Source: Mycolicibacillus koreensis (lineage in GTDB: Bacteria > Actinomycetota > Actinomycetes > Mycobacteriales > Mycobacteriaceae). Taken from it: 63,702 nucleotides of DNA. The notes beneath the pieces were generated by a model, which did not search any database, had not been told where the DNA came from, and was given only the letters and a program-made list of their open reading frames with translations. A program made the translations under genes and the position numbers. The DNA is taken from assembly GCF_002104795.1 (NCBI RefSeq), contig NZ_NCXO01000021.1, forward strand, positions 1 through 63,702. Reading direction: 5' to 3'. Positions 40,132-48,589 of the stretch are shown one piece after another. Numbering within the stretch: the stretch's first letter is position 1; every line of letters starts with the position of its first letter.

Positions 40132-40218
40132 ATGTACGCAGCGTCTGGCCTCGCGCCGTGCCCGGTGGCGGCGCCAGCCACCCCGGCCCGCTGTGTCGCC
40201 GCGCACTGTTGTCGCTGA
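40132..40218 (+). CDS. Cysteine-containing leader peptide before subI (putative attenuator)
   Basis: A leaderless ORF of 28 residues with cysteines at positions 10, 21, 26 and 27; the end reads RCVAAHCCR and then stops. It lies 119 nt upstream of subI, the first gene of the sulfate importer. Leaderless polycysteine ORFs acting as cysteine-responsive attenuators of sulfur operons have been described in mycobacteria, and this has the same layout: slow translation of the Cys codons when cysteine is scarce would alter the downstream RNA fold. The 5' end (MYAAS) also resembles the SubI start (MYAS), a partial duplication or coincidence. Confidence 0.6.
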   Translation: MYAASGLAPCPVAAPATPARCVAAHCCR

Positions 40219-40337
40219 CCGGCAGCCCCGTTCGCGGTCTGATGGTCCGGGCCCGGCGCGCCCCTTTCTGATCCGCGCCGCCGCTCCTGGCACCCCGCCG
40301 CGTACCTCCCTCCCGACGCCACCCGGAAAGGCCATCG
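40219..40337 (+). promoter_or_regulatory. Leader between the cysteine uORF and subI
   Basis: A 119-nt untranslated leader that is GC-rich and contains self-complementary tracts, for example GGCGCG pairing with CGCGCC around a short loop (about 40255-40285). It ends with GGAAAGG before ATG 40338. It probably holds the attenuator structures that respond to uORF translation. Confidence 0.4.
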
Positions 40338-41351
40338 ATGTACGCGTCCCGGATCACCGCACTCGCCCTCACCGGTGCCTTGCTCGCGGCCTGCGGCGGC
40401 GGTCCCAGCGACGAGGTGGGCGCCAAGGCGCGCAGCGACGCCGAGACGGGGATCACCCTGGTCACCTACGCGGTGACCGAACCCGGCTGGAGCACGGTGA
40501 TCCCGGCGTTCCACGATTCCGAATTCGGTGAGGGCGTCGAGGTGACCGCCTCCTACGGCGCGTCCGCCGACCAGTCGCGCGGCGTCGCCGACGGCAAACC
40601 CGCCGATGTGGTGAACTTCTCGGTGGAGCCCGACATCACGCGCCTGGTGGATGCGGGAAAGGTCTCGTCGTCGTGGAATGACGATGCCACCAAAGGCATC
40701 CCGTTCGGGTCGGTGGTGACGCTGGTGGTACGCAAAGGCAACCCGTTGAACATCCGAAGCTGGGACGACCTGCTGCGTCCCGGCCTGGAGGTCATCACTC
40801 CCAACCCGTTGAGTTCGGGTTCAGCGAAGTGGAACCTGCTGGCCCCGTATGCCGCCACAAGCGACGGCGGGAAAAACCCGCAGGCCGGCCTGGATTTCAT
40901 CACCAAGCTGGTCAACGACCATGTGCGGCTGCGGCCGGGTTCCGGCCGGGAAGCCACCGACGTGTTCACCCAGGGCTCCGGTGATGTGCTGATCAGCTAC
41001 GAGAATGAGGCGATCGCCGCCGAACACCAGGGCAAGGACGTCGAGCACGTTGTGCCGGAGCGGACCTTCCGGATCGACAACCCGGTGGCCGTGGTCACCA
41101 CCACCCGGCATCTGGACGCGGCGACCGCGTTCAAGAATTTCCTGTACCTGCCGCAGACCCAGCGGCTGTGGGCGCAGGCCGGGTTCCGGCCGGTGGACCC
41201 GGCGGTGCGGACCGAGTTCGCCGCGACCTTCCCGACGCCGCGCACCCTGTACACCATCGACGACCTCGGCGGGTGGGACGCCGTCGACCCGCACCTGTTC
41301 GCCAAGAGCACCGGCGCGATCACCCACATCTATCTGGAGGCCACCGGATGA
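40338..41351 (+). CDS. subI: Sulfate-binding lipoprotein of the sulfate ABC importer
   Basis: Periplasmic-side solute receptor anchored by lipid. The signal peptide ends in lipobox LLAAC with the lipidated cysteine at C19. It has 337 residues; the binding fold shows VTASYGASADQSRGV and PNPLSSGSAKWNLLAPY, which are sulfate-contacting regions in the family. It is first structural gene of subI-cysT-cysW-cysA, each joined to the next by a 4-bp overlap. Confidence 0.95.
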   Translation: MYASRITALALTGALLAACGGGPSDEVGAKARSDAETGITLVTYAVTEPGWSTVIPAFHDSEFGEGVEVTASYGASADQSRGVADGKPADVVNFSVEPDITRLVDAGKVSSSWNDDATKGIPFGSVVTLVVRKGNPLNIRSWDDLLRPGLEVITPNPLSSGSAKWNLLAPYAATSDGGKNPQAGLDFITKLVNDHVRLRPGSGREATDVFTQGSGDVLISYENEAIAAEHQGKDVEHVVPERTFRIDNPVAVVTTTRHLDAATAFKNFLYLPQTQRLWAQAGFRPVDPAVRTEFAATFPTPRTLYTIDDLGGWDAVDPHLFAKSTGAITHIYLEATG

Positions 41352-42184
41352 GCGCCCCGGCGCCCGCGGTGTCGCGCGGTCTGCCCGACCGCCGCCACGG
41401 CGGCACCGGGTTGCGTGTCGGCATGGCCACCGGATGGCTGTCGGTGATCGTGCTGCTGCCGTTGGCGGCGATCGTCTGGCAGGCCGGCGGTGCCGGCGCG
41501 GACAGCTTCGTCGCGGCGGTCGCCTCGCGCGCCGCGGTGGAGTCCTTCCGGGTCACCGTGACCCTGGCGGTGGCGGTCACCGTGCTCAACCTGGTGTTCG
41601 GGCTGCTCATCGCCTGGGTGCTGGTGCGCGACGAGTTCGTCGGCAAACGGCTGGTCGAGGCGATCATCGACCTGCCGTTCGCGCTGCCCACCATCGTCGC
41701 GAGCCTGGTGATGCTGGCGCTGTACGGTCCGCAGAGCCCGGTCGGGCTGCACCTGCAGCACACCGGTTGGGGGGTGGCGCTGGCGCTGGCGTTCGTCACC
41801 TGCCCGTTCGTGGTGCGCACCGTGCAACCGGTGCTGTTGGAGATCGACCACGAGGCCGAGGAGGCCGCGGCGTCACTGGGGGCGACCAACCTCACCGTGT
41901 TCCGCCGCATCGTGCTGCCGTCGCTGATCCCGGCGCTGTTCACCGGTGCCGGGCTCGCGTTCTCCCGCGCGATCGGTGAGTTCGGCTCGGTGGTGCTCAT
42001 CGGCGGTGCGGTGCCGGGCAAGACCGAGGTGTCCTCACAGTGGATCCGCACCCTGATCGAGAACGACGACCGAGCCGGGGCAGCGGCGATCTCGATCGTG
42101 CTGCTGGCGATCTCGTTCTCGGTGCTGGTGGTGCTGCGCCTCGTCGGCGGCCGGGTCGCCAAACTCGAGGAGCAGCAGCCGTGA
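41348..42184 (+). CDS. cysT: Sulfate ABC transporter permease CysT
   Basis: Inner membrane permease of 278 residues with six predicted segments. The cytosolic EAA loop that docks on CysA is seen as EEAAASLGATNLTVFRRIVLPSL at about 177-199. It pairs with CysW to form the sulfate/thiosulfate channel. ATG 41348 overlaps the subI stop. Confidence 0.95.
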   Translation: MSAPAPAVSRGLPDRRHGGTGLRVGMATGWLSVIVLLPLAAIVWQAGGAGADSFVAAVASRAAVESFRVTVTLAVAVTVLNLVFGLLIAWVLVRDEFVGKRLVEAIIDLPFALPTIVASLVMLALYGPQSPVGLHLQHTGWGVALALAFVTCPFVVRTVQPVLLEIDHEAEEAAASLGATNLTVFRRIVLPSLIPALFTGAGLAFSRAIGEFGSVVLIGGAVPGKTEVSSQWIRTLIENDDRAGAAAISIVLLAISFSVLVVLRLVGGRVAKLEEQQP

Positions 42185-42993
42185 GCCCCTCACCGGCGGT
42201 GCGGCGGTTGCTGCGCGGTGTGGCCTTGGCTTACATCGCAGTGCTGCTGGTGGTGCCGGTCGGGTTGATCCTGTGGCGGACCTTCGCGCCGGGATTTCCC
42301 CAGTTCATCGCCTACATCAGCACTCCGGCGGCGATCGCCGCGCTGGATCTGTCGCTGCTCGTGGTCGCGATCGTGGTGCCGCTGAACGTGCTGTTCGGTG
42401 TGCCGACCGCGTTGGTGTTGGCCCGCAACCGCTTTCGCGGCAAAGGCCTGTTGCAGGCGCTGATCGACCTTCCGTTCGCGGTGTCGCCGGTCATCGTCGG
42501 CGTTGCACTGATCGTGTTGTGGGGCTCGGCCGGTGCGCTCGGCTTCGTCGAGAACAACCTGGGATTCAAGATCATCTTCGGGCTGCCCGGCATCGTGTTG
42601 GCCAGCATCTTCGTCACCTGCCCGTTCGTGGTGCGTGAGGTCGAACCGGTGCTGCGCGAAATCGGCACCGACCAGGAGGAGGCGGCCGCCACGCTGGGTG
42701 CCACGTCGTGGCAGACGTTCTGGCGCATCACGCTGCCGTCGATCCGGTGGGGCCTGACCTACGGCATCGTCTTGACGGTGGCGCGCACCCTCGGTGAATA
42801 CGGGGCGGTGCTGATGGTGTCGTCGAACCTTCCGGGCACGTCGCAGACCCTGACGCTGTTGGTCTCCGACCGCTACAGCCGCGGTGAGGAGTACGGCGCC
42901 TACGCGCTGTCGACGTTGCTGATGGCGGTGGCCGTTCTCGTGCTCATCGCCCAGGTGATCCTCGATGCCCGTCGCACCCGGGTGGCCCAATGA
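42181..42993 (+). CDS. cysW: Sulfate ABC transporter permease CysW
   Basis: Second permease, 270 residues, with the EAA loop [18 protein letters not shown] at about 164-181 and six membrane segments. GTG 42181 overlaps the cysT stop (GTGA), and its own end overlaps cysA (ATGA). Confidence 0.95.
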   Translation: MSPSPAVRRLLRGVALAYIAVLLVVPVGLILWRTFAPGFPQFIAYISTPAAIAALDLSLLVVAIVVPLNVLFGVPTALVLARNRFRGKGLLQALIDLPFAVSPVIVGVALIVLWGSAGALGFVENNLGFKIIFGLPGIVLASIFVTCPFVVREVEPVLREIGTDQEEAAATLGATSWQTFWRITLPSIRWGLTYGIVLTVARTLGEYGAVLMVSSNLPGTSQTLTLLVSDRYSRGEEYGAYALSTLLMAVAVLVLIAQVILDARRTRVAQ

Positions 42994-44054
42994 CCGAGCA
43001 AGAGAAGGAGACGGCGGTGGACACCGCGATCACCGTGCGCGGGGCCAGCAAACGCTACGGCGATTTCGTCGCCCTCGACAACGTCGATTTCACCGTTCCG
43101 GCAGGATCGTTGACCGCGTTGCTCGGGCCCAGCGGGTCCGGGAAATCGACGTTGCTGCGTGCGATCGCCGGACTCGATCACCCCGACAGCGGGACCATCA
43201 CCATCCACGGCCGCGATGTCACAGGGGTGCCGCCGCAGCAGCGGGGGATCGGGTTCGTGTTCCAGCATTACGCGGCCTTCAAGCACATGACGGTGCGAGA
43301 CAACGTGGCCTTCGGTCTGAAGATCCGCCACCGCCCCAAGACCGAGATCGCCGCGAAGGTCGACAACCTGCTGGAGGTTGTGGGGCTCAGCGGATTCCAG
43401 ACCCGCTACCCCAACCAGCTCTCCGGTGGGCAGCGTCAGCGGATGGCGCTGGCCCGGGCGCTGGCGGTGGACCCGCAGGTGCTGCTGCTCGACGAACCCT
43501 TCGGCGCCCTCGATGCGAAGGTCCGCGACGATCTGCGGGTGTGGTTGCGGCGTTTGCACGACGAAACCCACGTCACCACGGTGCTGGTCACCCACGACCA
43601 GGCCGAGGCGCTCGACGTGGCCGGACGCATCGCGGTGCTCAACAACGGGCGCATCGAACAGATCGGCACCCCCGATGAGGTCTACGACGAGCCCGCGAAC
43701 GCGTTCGTGATGTCGTTTCTGGGCCCGGTGTCCTCGCTCAACGGCACCCTGGTGCGTCCGCACGACATCCGGGTGGGCCGCAATCCGGAGATGGCGGTCG
43801 CCGACACCGATTCGACCGCCACGGCAGCGGTGCTGCGCGCAACGGTCAACCGTGTGGTCATGCTCGGATTCGAGGTGCGGGTGGAGTTGACCAACGCCGC
43901 GACCGGGCATGCGTTCACCGCCCAGATCACCCGCGGTGACGCCGAGGCGCTGCAACTGGTCGCCGGTGACACCGTTTACGTGCGCGCCACCCAGGTCTCG
44001 ACCCTGACCGCCTCGACACCGACCGCCTCGACACCGACCGCCGGTCCCGGCTGA
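42990..44054 (+). CDS. cysA: Sulfate ABC transporter ATP-binding protein
   Basis: ATPase of 354 residues that drives sulfate import. Walker [10 protein letters not shown] is at about 46-54, Q-loop [12 protein letters not shown], signature [15 protein letters not shown], Walker B LLLDEP, and switch histidine in VTHDQ. A C-terminal regulatory TOBE-like domain follows from about 240. The last residues are a TASTP repeat from a 15-bp tandem duplication and are unlikely to be structured. Confidence 0.96.
   Translation: MTEQEKETAVDTAITVRGASKRYGDFVALDNVDFTVPAGSLTALLGPSGSGKSTLLRAIAGLDHPDSGTITIHGRDVTGVPPQQRGIGFVFQHYAAFKHMTVRDNVAFGLKIRHRPKTEIAAKVDNLLEVVGLSGFQTRYPNQLSGGQRQRMALARALAVDPQVLLLDEPFGALDAKVRDDLRVWLRRLHDETHVTTVLVTHDQAEALDVAGRIAVLNNGRIEQIGTPDEVYDEPANAFVMSFLGPVSSLNGTLVRPHDIRVGRNPEMAVADTDSTATAAVLRATVNRVVMLGFEVRVELTNAATGHAFTAQITRGDAEALQLVAGDTVYVRATQVSTLTASTPTASTPTAGPG
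44007..44036 (+). repeat. 15-bp tandem duplication at the 3' end of cysA
   Basis: ACCGCCTCGACACCG occurs twice in tandem, followed by a partial third copy. It is in frame and encodes TASTP twice near the C-terminus. Confidence 0.85.
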
Positions 44055-44101
44055 TCCGGCCCCGCGGACGCACCGGTAGCGGCGTGCGGCTGGGCGTTCG
44101 G

Positions 44102-44824
44102 TCAGGCCGCGACCCGGCCGGCCAGCACCTCTTCGACCCGGTCGAGCACGGTGGCGGCGACCAACCGGTGGGCTCCGAGGGGTTCGGCCATCGCGAGATC
44201 GCGGCGGGCGGCGAACTCGGCGACCCTGTCGGTGATGCGGCCGTGCGCGAGGAACCATGGTGCGACCACCACGCGGGTGATGCCGCGGGCGTAGAGGCGG
44301 TCGGCGGCGGCGTCGAGCGAGGCGGCCGGCCCGGTGGCGAACCCGACCTCCGCACCGGCCCAGCGCGTTCCGCGGGTCAACCGTTCGGCGATCTGCGCGG
44401 TCCGGGCATTGGCCTGCGGGTGCGAGGAGCCGACAGCCACCACCAGCACGCCGAGTTCGGCGTCGAAGCGGGAGACCCCCGACTCGCCGAGGCGCTGACG
44501 CATCACCTGCAGCAGCCGATCGTCTTCACCGAGCACGGCGGCTTGGCGCACCTTTGTCCCGGACTCGGATGTCCCGGACTCGGAGATGAGCGCCGGGATG
44601 TCGGTGTGGGCGTGATAGGCGCCGGCCAACAGGAACGGCGCCACGATCACGTCGTCGTGCACCCCGCGCAGTGCGGTGCTCAGGTTCGGCGTGTTGTGTT
44701 CGCAGAACGCCACGCGCACATCGAATTCCGGTGCCACCCGGCGTAGATGCCCGGCGATCGCCCGGGTGTTGGCCGGCGAGCGGGAATCCGCGCTGCCGTG
44801 CGCGGTCAACAACAGCGTGGTCAC
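44102..44824 (-). CDS. che1: Sirohydrochlorin chelatase, CbiX/Che1-like
   Basis: CbiX-type chelatase of 240 residues, two tandem CbiX-like halves with histidine motifs LLTAHGSADSRSP and APWFLAHGRITD. In this operon it most likely inserts iron into sirohydrochlorin to make sirohaem for the sulfite reductase. GTG 44824 overlaps the cysH stop. It is third of sirA-cysH-che1. Confidence 0.87.
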   Translation of the reverse strand: MTTLLLTAHGSADSRSPANTRAIAGHLRRVAPEFDVRVAFCEHNTPNLSTALRGVHDDVIVAPFLLAGAYHAHTDIPALISESGTSESGTKVRQAAVLGEDDRLLQVMRQRLGESGVSRFDAELGVLVVAVGSSHPQANARTAQIAERLTRGTRWAGAEVGFATGPAASLDAAADRLYARGITRVVVAPWFLAHGRITDRVAEFAARRDLAMAEPLGAHRLVAATVLDRVEEVLAGRVAA

Positions 44825-45534
44825 GAGGCGTGCAGCCCGCACTCGATCTTGGCGTTGCCCGCCCAGCGCCCGCTGCGCGGATCGGCGCCGGCGACCGGTT
44901 TGGCCGTGCACGGCGCGCACCCGATCGACGGATAGCCCTCGTCGATGAGCGGGTTGACCAGCACGTCGTGCTCGGCGATGTAGGCCGCCATGTCCTCGTC
45001 GGTCCAGGCGGCCAGCGGGTTCACCTTCACCAGCCCGAACGTCTCGTCGAAGCTGATCAGCGGTGCGTTGGCCCGGGTCGGTGCCTCCACACGCCGGATC
45101 CCGGTCACCCAGGCGCCGTAGCCGCGCAGGGTCCGGGTGAGTGGTTCGACTTTGCGCAGCCGGCAGCACAGGCCCGGGTCGCGGGCGAACAGGTCCTTGC
45201 CGTGGGCGGCGTCCTGTTCGGCGACGGTCTGCTCCGGGGTCACGTTGAGGATGCGGACGTCGTAGACCGTCGCCACCGCGTCGCGGGTGCCGATCGTCTC
45301 GGCGAAGTGGTAGCCGGTGTCCAAGAACAGCACCGGCACGCCGGGGCGCACCGCGGCGGCCAGGTCCACCAGCACCGCGTCGGCCATGTTGGAGGCCACC
45401 ACATAGTCGGGCTCACCGGCCCCGCCGAAGTGTTCGTCGGTCCAGGTCAACAGTTCGGTGGCGTCGGCGCCGTCGAGTTCAGCCGCACCGCGGGCCGCCA
45501 ACTTCCGCAACTGCGCTTCGGTCCGGGCGCTCAT
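44821..45534 (-). CDS. cysH: Adenosine 5'-phosphosulfate reductase
   Basis: Reduces APS to sulfite with thioredoxin. It has 237 residues. The CC (LCCRLRKVEPL) and CxxC (GCAPC) pairs that hold a 4Fe-4S cluster identify it as an APS rather than a PAPS reductase. The C-terminal ECGLH carries the catalytic cysteine. ATG 45534 overlaps the sirA stop. Confidence 0.95.
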   Translation of the reverse strand: MSARTEAQLRKLAARGAAELDGADATELLTWTDEHFGGAGEPDYVVASNMADAVLVDLAAAVRPGVPVLFLDTGYHFAETIGTRDAVATVYDVRILNVTPEQTVAEQDAAHGKDLFARDPGLCCRLRKVEPLTRTLRGYGAWVTGIRRVEAPTRANAPLISFDETFGLVKVNPLAAWTDEDMAAYIAEHDVLVNPLIDEGYPSIGCAPCTAKPVAGADPRSGRWAGNAKIECGLHAS

Positions 45535-47219
45535 CGCAGATCGTCCTCCTCGGCGCGAACGGCCCACTGCGCGAAGCGTTCCCCGTCGGTGCGCTGTTTG
45601 ATGAAGTTGCGCACCAACCGCTCGATGTAATCGCCGAGCTCGTCGCTGGTGACCTTGTGCTGACGCAGCTTGCGTCCGAATCCGCTGTCGGCGCCGAGAC
45701 TGCCGCCCAGGTGCACCTGGAAACCGGGCACCGGGTTGCCGTCGCCGTCGTCGATCATCTGGCCCTTGAACCCGATGTCGGCGACCTGGATGCGCGCGCA
45801 GGAGTTCGGGCAGCCGTTGAGGTTGACCGTGACCGGCACATCCAGCAGCGCGTTGAGGTCCTCGAGGCGCTGCTCGAGCTCCGGCACCAGCCCCTGGGCG
45901 CGCACCCGGGTCTCGACGAACGACAACTTGCAGAACTCCAGACCGGTGCAGGCCATCAGGTTGCGGCGCCACGGCGACGGGTTGGCCGGCAAGCCGAGGG
46001 CCTCCAGCCCGGCGAGCAGGTCCTCGAGGCGGTCGTCGGCGACGTCGAGGATGATCAGCTTCTGGTACGGGGTGAACCGGGCGCGGTCGGATCCGGCCTG
46101 CTCCATCAGCTCGGCGACCTTGGTCAGCGTGGTGCCCGACACCCGGCCGGAGACCGGGGCCACGCCGACGGCGTTGAGGCCGTTGCGGGTCTTCTGCACG
46201 CCGACGTGGTCGATGGTGGCGGTCGGCTGCACCGGCGCCGGGCCGTCGACGAGGCGGCGGCCCAGGTACTCGGATTCGAGGACCTCGCGGAATTTCTCCA
46301 CCCCCCAGTCCTTGACCAGGAACTTCAGCCGGGCCTTGGAGCGCAGCCGGCGGTAGCCGTAGTCGCGGAAGAGCTTGGTGACCGCCTCCCACACCTCGGG
46401 CACCTCGTCCAGCGGCACCCAGGCGCCGAGGCGTTGGGCCAGCATCGGGTTGGTGGACAACCCGCCGCCGACCCACAGGTCCAGGCCCGGGCCGTGCTCG
46501 GGGTGCTCGACCCCGATGAACGACACGTCGTTGACCTCGTGGGCGACGTCCTGCAGCCCGGAGATCGCGGTCTTGTACTTGCGGGGCAGGTTGGCGTATT
46601 CGGGGTCGCCGACGTAGCGGCGCACGATCTCGTCGAGCGCGGGCGTGGGGTCGAGCACCTCGTCGAGGGATTCCCCGGCCAGCGGCGAGCCGAGCATGCC
46701 GCGCGGGCAGTCGCCGCACGCCTCGGTGGTCTGCAGGCCCACGGCGGCCAGCCGGTCCCAGATCTGCGGGACGTTCTCGATCTCGATCCAGTGGTACTGC
46801 AGGTTCATCCGGTCGGAGATGTCGGCGGTGTCGCGGGCGAATTCGGTGGAGATCGCGCCCAGGGTGCGCATCGCGGCCACCGACAGCGGCTTGCCGTCGC
46901 AGCGCACCCGCATCATGAAGTAGGGGGCTTCGAGCAGGTCGGCGTTCTCGTCGCCGGTGAACGTGCCGTCGTAGCCCTGGGTGCGCTGGGTGTAGAGGCC
47001 CATCCAGCGGAACCGGCCCCGCAGATCGGTCTTGTCGATCGAGTCGAAGCCCTGCTTGGAGTAGGTGTCGAGGATCCGGGCCCGCACGTTCAACGCCGGG
47101 TCGTCGCGCTTGAGCTCCTCGTTGGGGTTGAGCGGGTCGACGCTGCCCAGCGCCCACTGGCCCTCATCGCGGGTCTTCTTCGGCCGCGATTTCGGCGCGG
47201 CGGTCGAGGTGGTGGTCAT
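45531..47219 (-). CDS. sirA: Ferredoxin-dependent sulfite reductase (SirA/NirA)
   Basis: Sirohaem and 4Fe-4S enzyme reducing sulfite to sulfide with ferredoxin. It has 562 residues. Cluster ligands are in CTGLEFC and NGCPNSC. The tyrosine of MGLYTQR and the cysteine of EACGDCPRG correspond to the Tyr-Cys covalent link near the active site described for the M. tuberculosis enzyme. It is first gene of the operon, preceded by AAGGAG, a 10-bp inverted repeat and a polycysteine leader ORF, so it is probably regulated by cysteine supply. Confidence 0.96.
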   Translation of the reverse strand: MTTTSTAAPKSRPKKTRDEGQWALGSVDPLNPNEELKRDDPALNVRARILDTYSKQGFDSIDKTDLRGRFRWMGLYTQRTQGYDGTFTGDENADLLEAPYFMMRVRCDGKPLSVAAMRTLGAISTEFARDTADISDRMNLQYHWIEIENVPQIWDRLAAVGLQTTEACGDCPRGMLGSPLAGESLDEVLDPTPALDEIVRRYVGDPEYANLPRKYKTAISGLQDVAHEVNDVSFIGVEHPEHGPGLDLWVGGGLSTNPMLAQRLGAWVPLDEVPEVWEAVTKLFRDYGYRRLRSKARLKFLVKDWGVEKFREVLESEYLGRRLVDGPAPVQPTATIDHVGVQKTRNGLNAVGVAPVSGRVSGTTLTKVAELMEQAGSDRARFTPYQKLIILDVADDRLEDLLAGLEALGLPANPSPWRRNLMACTGLEFCKLSFVETRVRAQGLVPELEQRLEDLNALLDVPVTVNLNGCPNSCARIQVADIGFKGQMIDDGDGNPVPGFQVHLGGSLGADSGFGRKLRQHKVTSDELGDYIERLVRNFIKQRTDGERFAQWAVRAEEDDLR

Positions 47220-47241
47220 CGGGTTGCTCCTTCGTCGCGGA

Positions 47242-47296
47242 GCCGCCGGATAGTGCGCAGGCCAGCAGGGCTGCCCGGTCGCGCAGATCCGGCGGC
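47242..47296 (-). promoter_or_regulatory. Large stem-loop before sirA (attenuator structure)
   Basis: A perfect 10-bp inverted repeat: GCCGCCGGAT (47242-47251, plus strand) and ATCCGGCGGC (47287-47296). It lies between the leader ORF stop (47331) and the sirA ribosome binding site (about 47226-47233). A CAGCTG directly outside the stem (47297-47302) could instead pair with the CAGCTG covering the first Cys codons of the leader ORF (47347-47352), a possible ribosome-controlled switch. Confidence 0.6.
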
Positions 47297-47330
47297 CAGC
47301 TGGGGATGATCAGTGGGCGGGTCTACGGCG

Positions 47331-47426
47331 TCAAGGCAGACAACAACAGCTGCAGACGCGCTTGAAATCGACGTGGCGCCGCGCCACCAGGGCGATGTCG
47401 AACGGGGTGCGGCGAGCAACAGTCAC
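47331..47426 (-). CDS. Polycysteine leader peptide before sirA (putative attenuator)
   Basis: A minus-strand ORF of 31 residues from GTG 47426, ending in CSCCCLP and a stop 111 nt before sirA. A -10-like CACAAT (47439-47434) ends 7 nt before the GTG, consistent with leaderless translation; ATG 47435 is an alternative start in the same frame. Four cysteine codons within five, at the head of a sulfite/APS reductase operon, match the described mycobacterial cysteine attenuators. The rest of the peptide (VARRTPFDIALVARRH) looks deliberately coding rather than random. Confidence 0.75.
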   Translation of the reverse strand: MTVARRTPFDIALVARRHVDFKRVCSCCCLP

Positions 47427-47439
47427 GCTGGCCATTGTG

Positions 47440-47656
47440 CCATGCGAACCCGAAAACGCCCTAACCGGGTGAAATTTCTGCTCACGGTGAGTAAAAGTCG
47501 CCCCGGTCGGTCCTGAACGGTCGCTGTGCGGATCGCTGAGAGTCTGCCGGACGTCGCCGCACCGGGCCGTGTCGCGCAGCCCGTCCCACCGGCGTCGGGG
47601 TGACGATTCGCCTATCGCGCAGCCGCAGGGACTCGCAGCCAGGGAGACGCCCGACG
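47440..47656. other. Intergenic region between the sirA leader and the Mce-associated-like gene
   Basis: About 217 bp between divergent transcription units. It must hold the sirA-side -35 region and the promoter of the gene at 47657. No convincing -35/-10 pair, operator or hairpin stands out on the plus strand, apart from a GGGAGA site just before the start. Confidence 0.4.
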
Positions 47657-48172
47657 ATGTCTGAGACACCCGCCCCGCCCACCGCAACCCATCGGATGAG
47701 CCTGCCGTGGCGCCCGCGCCTCGCCGCGGCGGTGATCGTTCTGTTGCTGGCGGTGGTGGCCTACGGCGGCTGGCAGGCATATCAGCGCCACCGCACCGAC
47801 GCCGCCGCCGCCGAGGCCCGGGCCGCCGCCGAGCGTTACGTGCTGACACTGACCACCATCGACGGCGGCGACCCCGCACGGTACTTCGCCGCGGCCCGTG
47901 ACGGTGCCACCGGGATGCTGCAGGACATGTATACCACCTCGACACCACGCCTGACGCGGTTGCTCGCCGACAAAGCGGTGGTGGCCCACGGCAGGGTGAT
48001 CGACTCCGCGGTCAAATCCGCCCGCCCCACCCACGTCACCGTGTTGTTGTTCGTCGACCAGGCGGTCACCAACTCCGATGACCCCGAGCCCCACCTCGAC
48101 CGCAGCCGCGTCGACATCACCATGGACAAGGTCGACGGCCGCTGGCTGGCCAGCCGGATGGAGACCCCGTGA
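47657..48172 (+). CDS. Mce-associated-type membrane protein (Rv2390c-like)
   Basis: A 171-residue protein with a short cytosolic N-terminus, one membrane segment at about 25-43, and an extracytoplasmic alpha+beta domain with the layout of Mce-associated proteins (RAAAERYVLTLTTID, VTVLLFVDQAVTN, WLASRMETP). It is coupled to the following rpf-like gene by GTGA, as Rv2390c is placed next to rpfD. Confidence 0.82.
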   Translation: MSETPAPPTATHRMSLPWRPRLAAAVIVLLLAVVAYGGWQAYQRHRTDAAAAEARAAAERYVLTLTTIDGGDPARYFAAARDGATGMLQDMYTTSTPRLTRLLADKAVVAHGRVIDSAVKSARPTHVTVLLFVDQAVTNSDDPEPHLDRSRVDITMDKVDGRWLASRMETP

Positions 48173-48565
48173 GCGCCCGCCGCGCGACGGCGGCCCTGCT
48201 GGCCGGCGCCGTCCTGGTGGCGCCGGCCAGCAGGGCCGTCGGGGACGCCGTCAACTGGGAGGCGGTCGCCCACTGCGAGGTCTGGCGGCAACTGGTCGGC
48301 CGACACCGGCAACGGCGATTTCGGCGGGTTGCAGATCAGCGAGAGCACCTGGCGGGCCAACGGCGGCACCGCGATGGCCGCCAACCCCGCTCAGGCCAGC
48401 CCCGCCGAACAGGTCGACGTCGCCAAACGCATCCTGGCCCGGCAGGGCCCGGACGCCTGGCCGCGCTGCCTGTCGGCCAGCCGCGACGCCGCCCCGGCCG
48501 GTTCGCTGAGCCACCTGATCACCGAATTGTGGAACGACGCCGGTGGCTACCGCGGGCCGCGGTGA
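48169..48565 (+). pseudogene. rpfD: Resuscitation-promoting factor (RpfD-like), one-base frameshift
   Basis: Rpf proteins are secreted muralytic enzymes that help dormant cells resume growth. The first frame encodes a signal peptide and the start of the domain (VNWEAVAHCE) with the catalytic glutamate, then goes out of frame. The second frame, shifted by one base at 48279/48280 (GAG-G-TCT), continues with SGGNWSADTGNGDFGGLQIS and runs to TGA 48565. Removing one G would restore a 131-residue Rpf. As read, the first frame makes a nonsense tail to 48579. Either a genuine inactivation or a sequencing error. Confidence 0.85.
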
Positions 48566-48576
48566 GCCGACGCGCT

Positions 48577-48582
48577 TAGAGT
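48577..48582 (+). promoter_or_regulatory. Candidate -10 giving a leaderless hemW transcript
   Basis: TAGAGT ends 7 nt before ATG 48590, and no ribosome binding site lies between. Confidence 0.5.
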
Positions 48583-48589
48583 CGACGGC

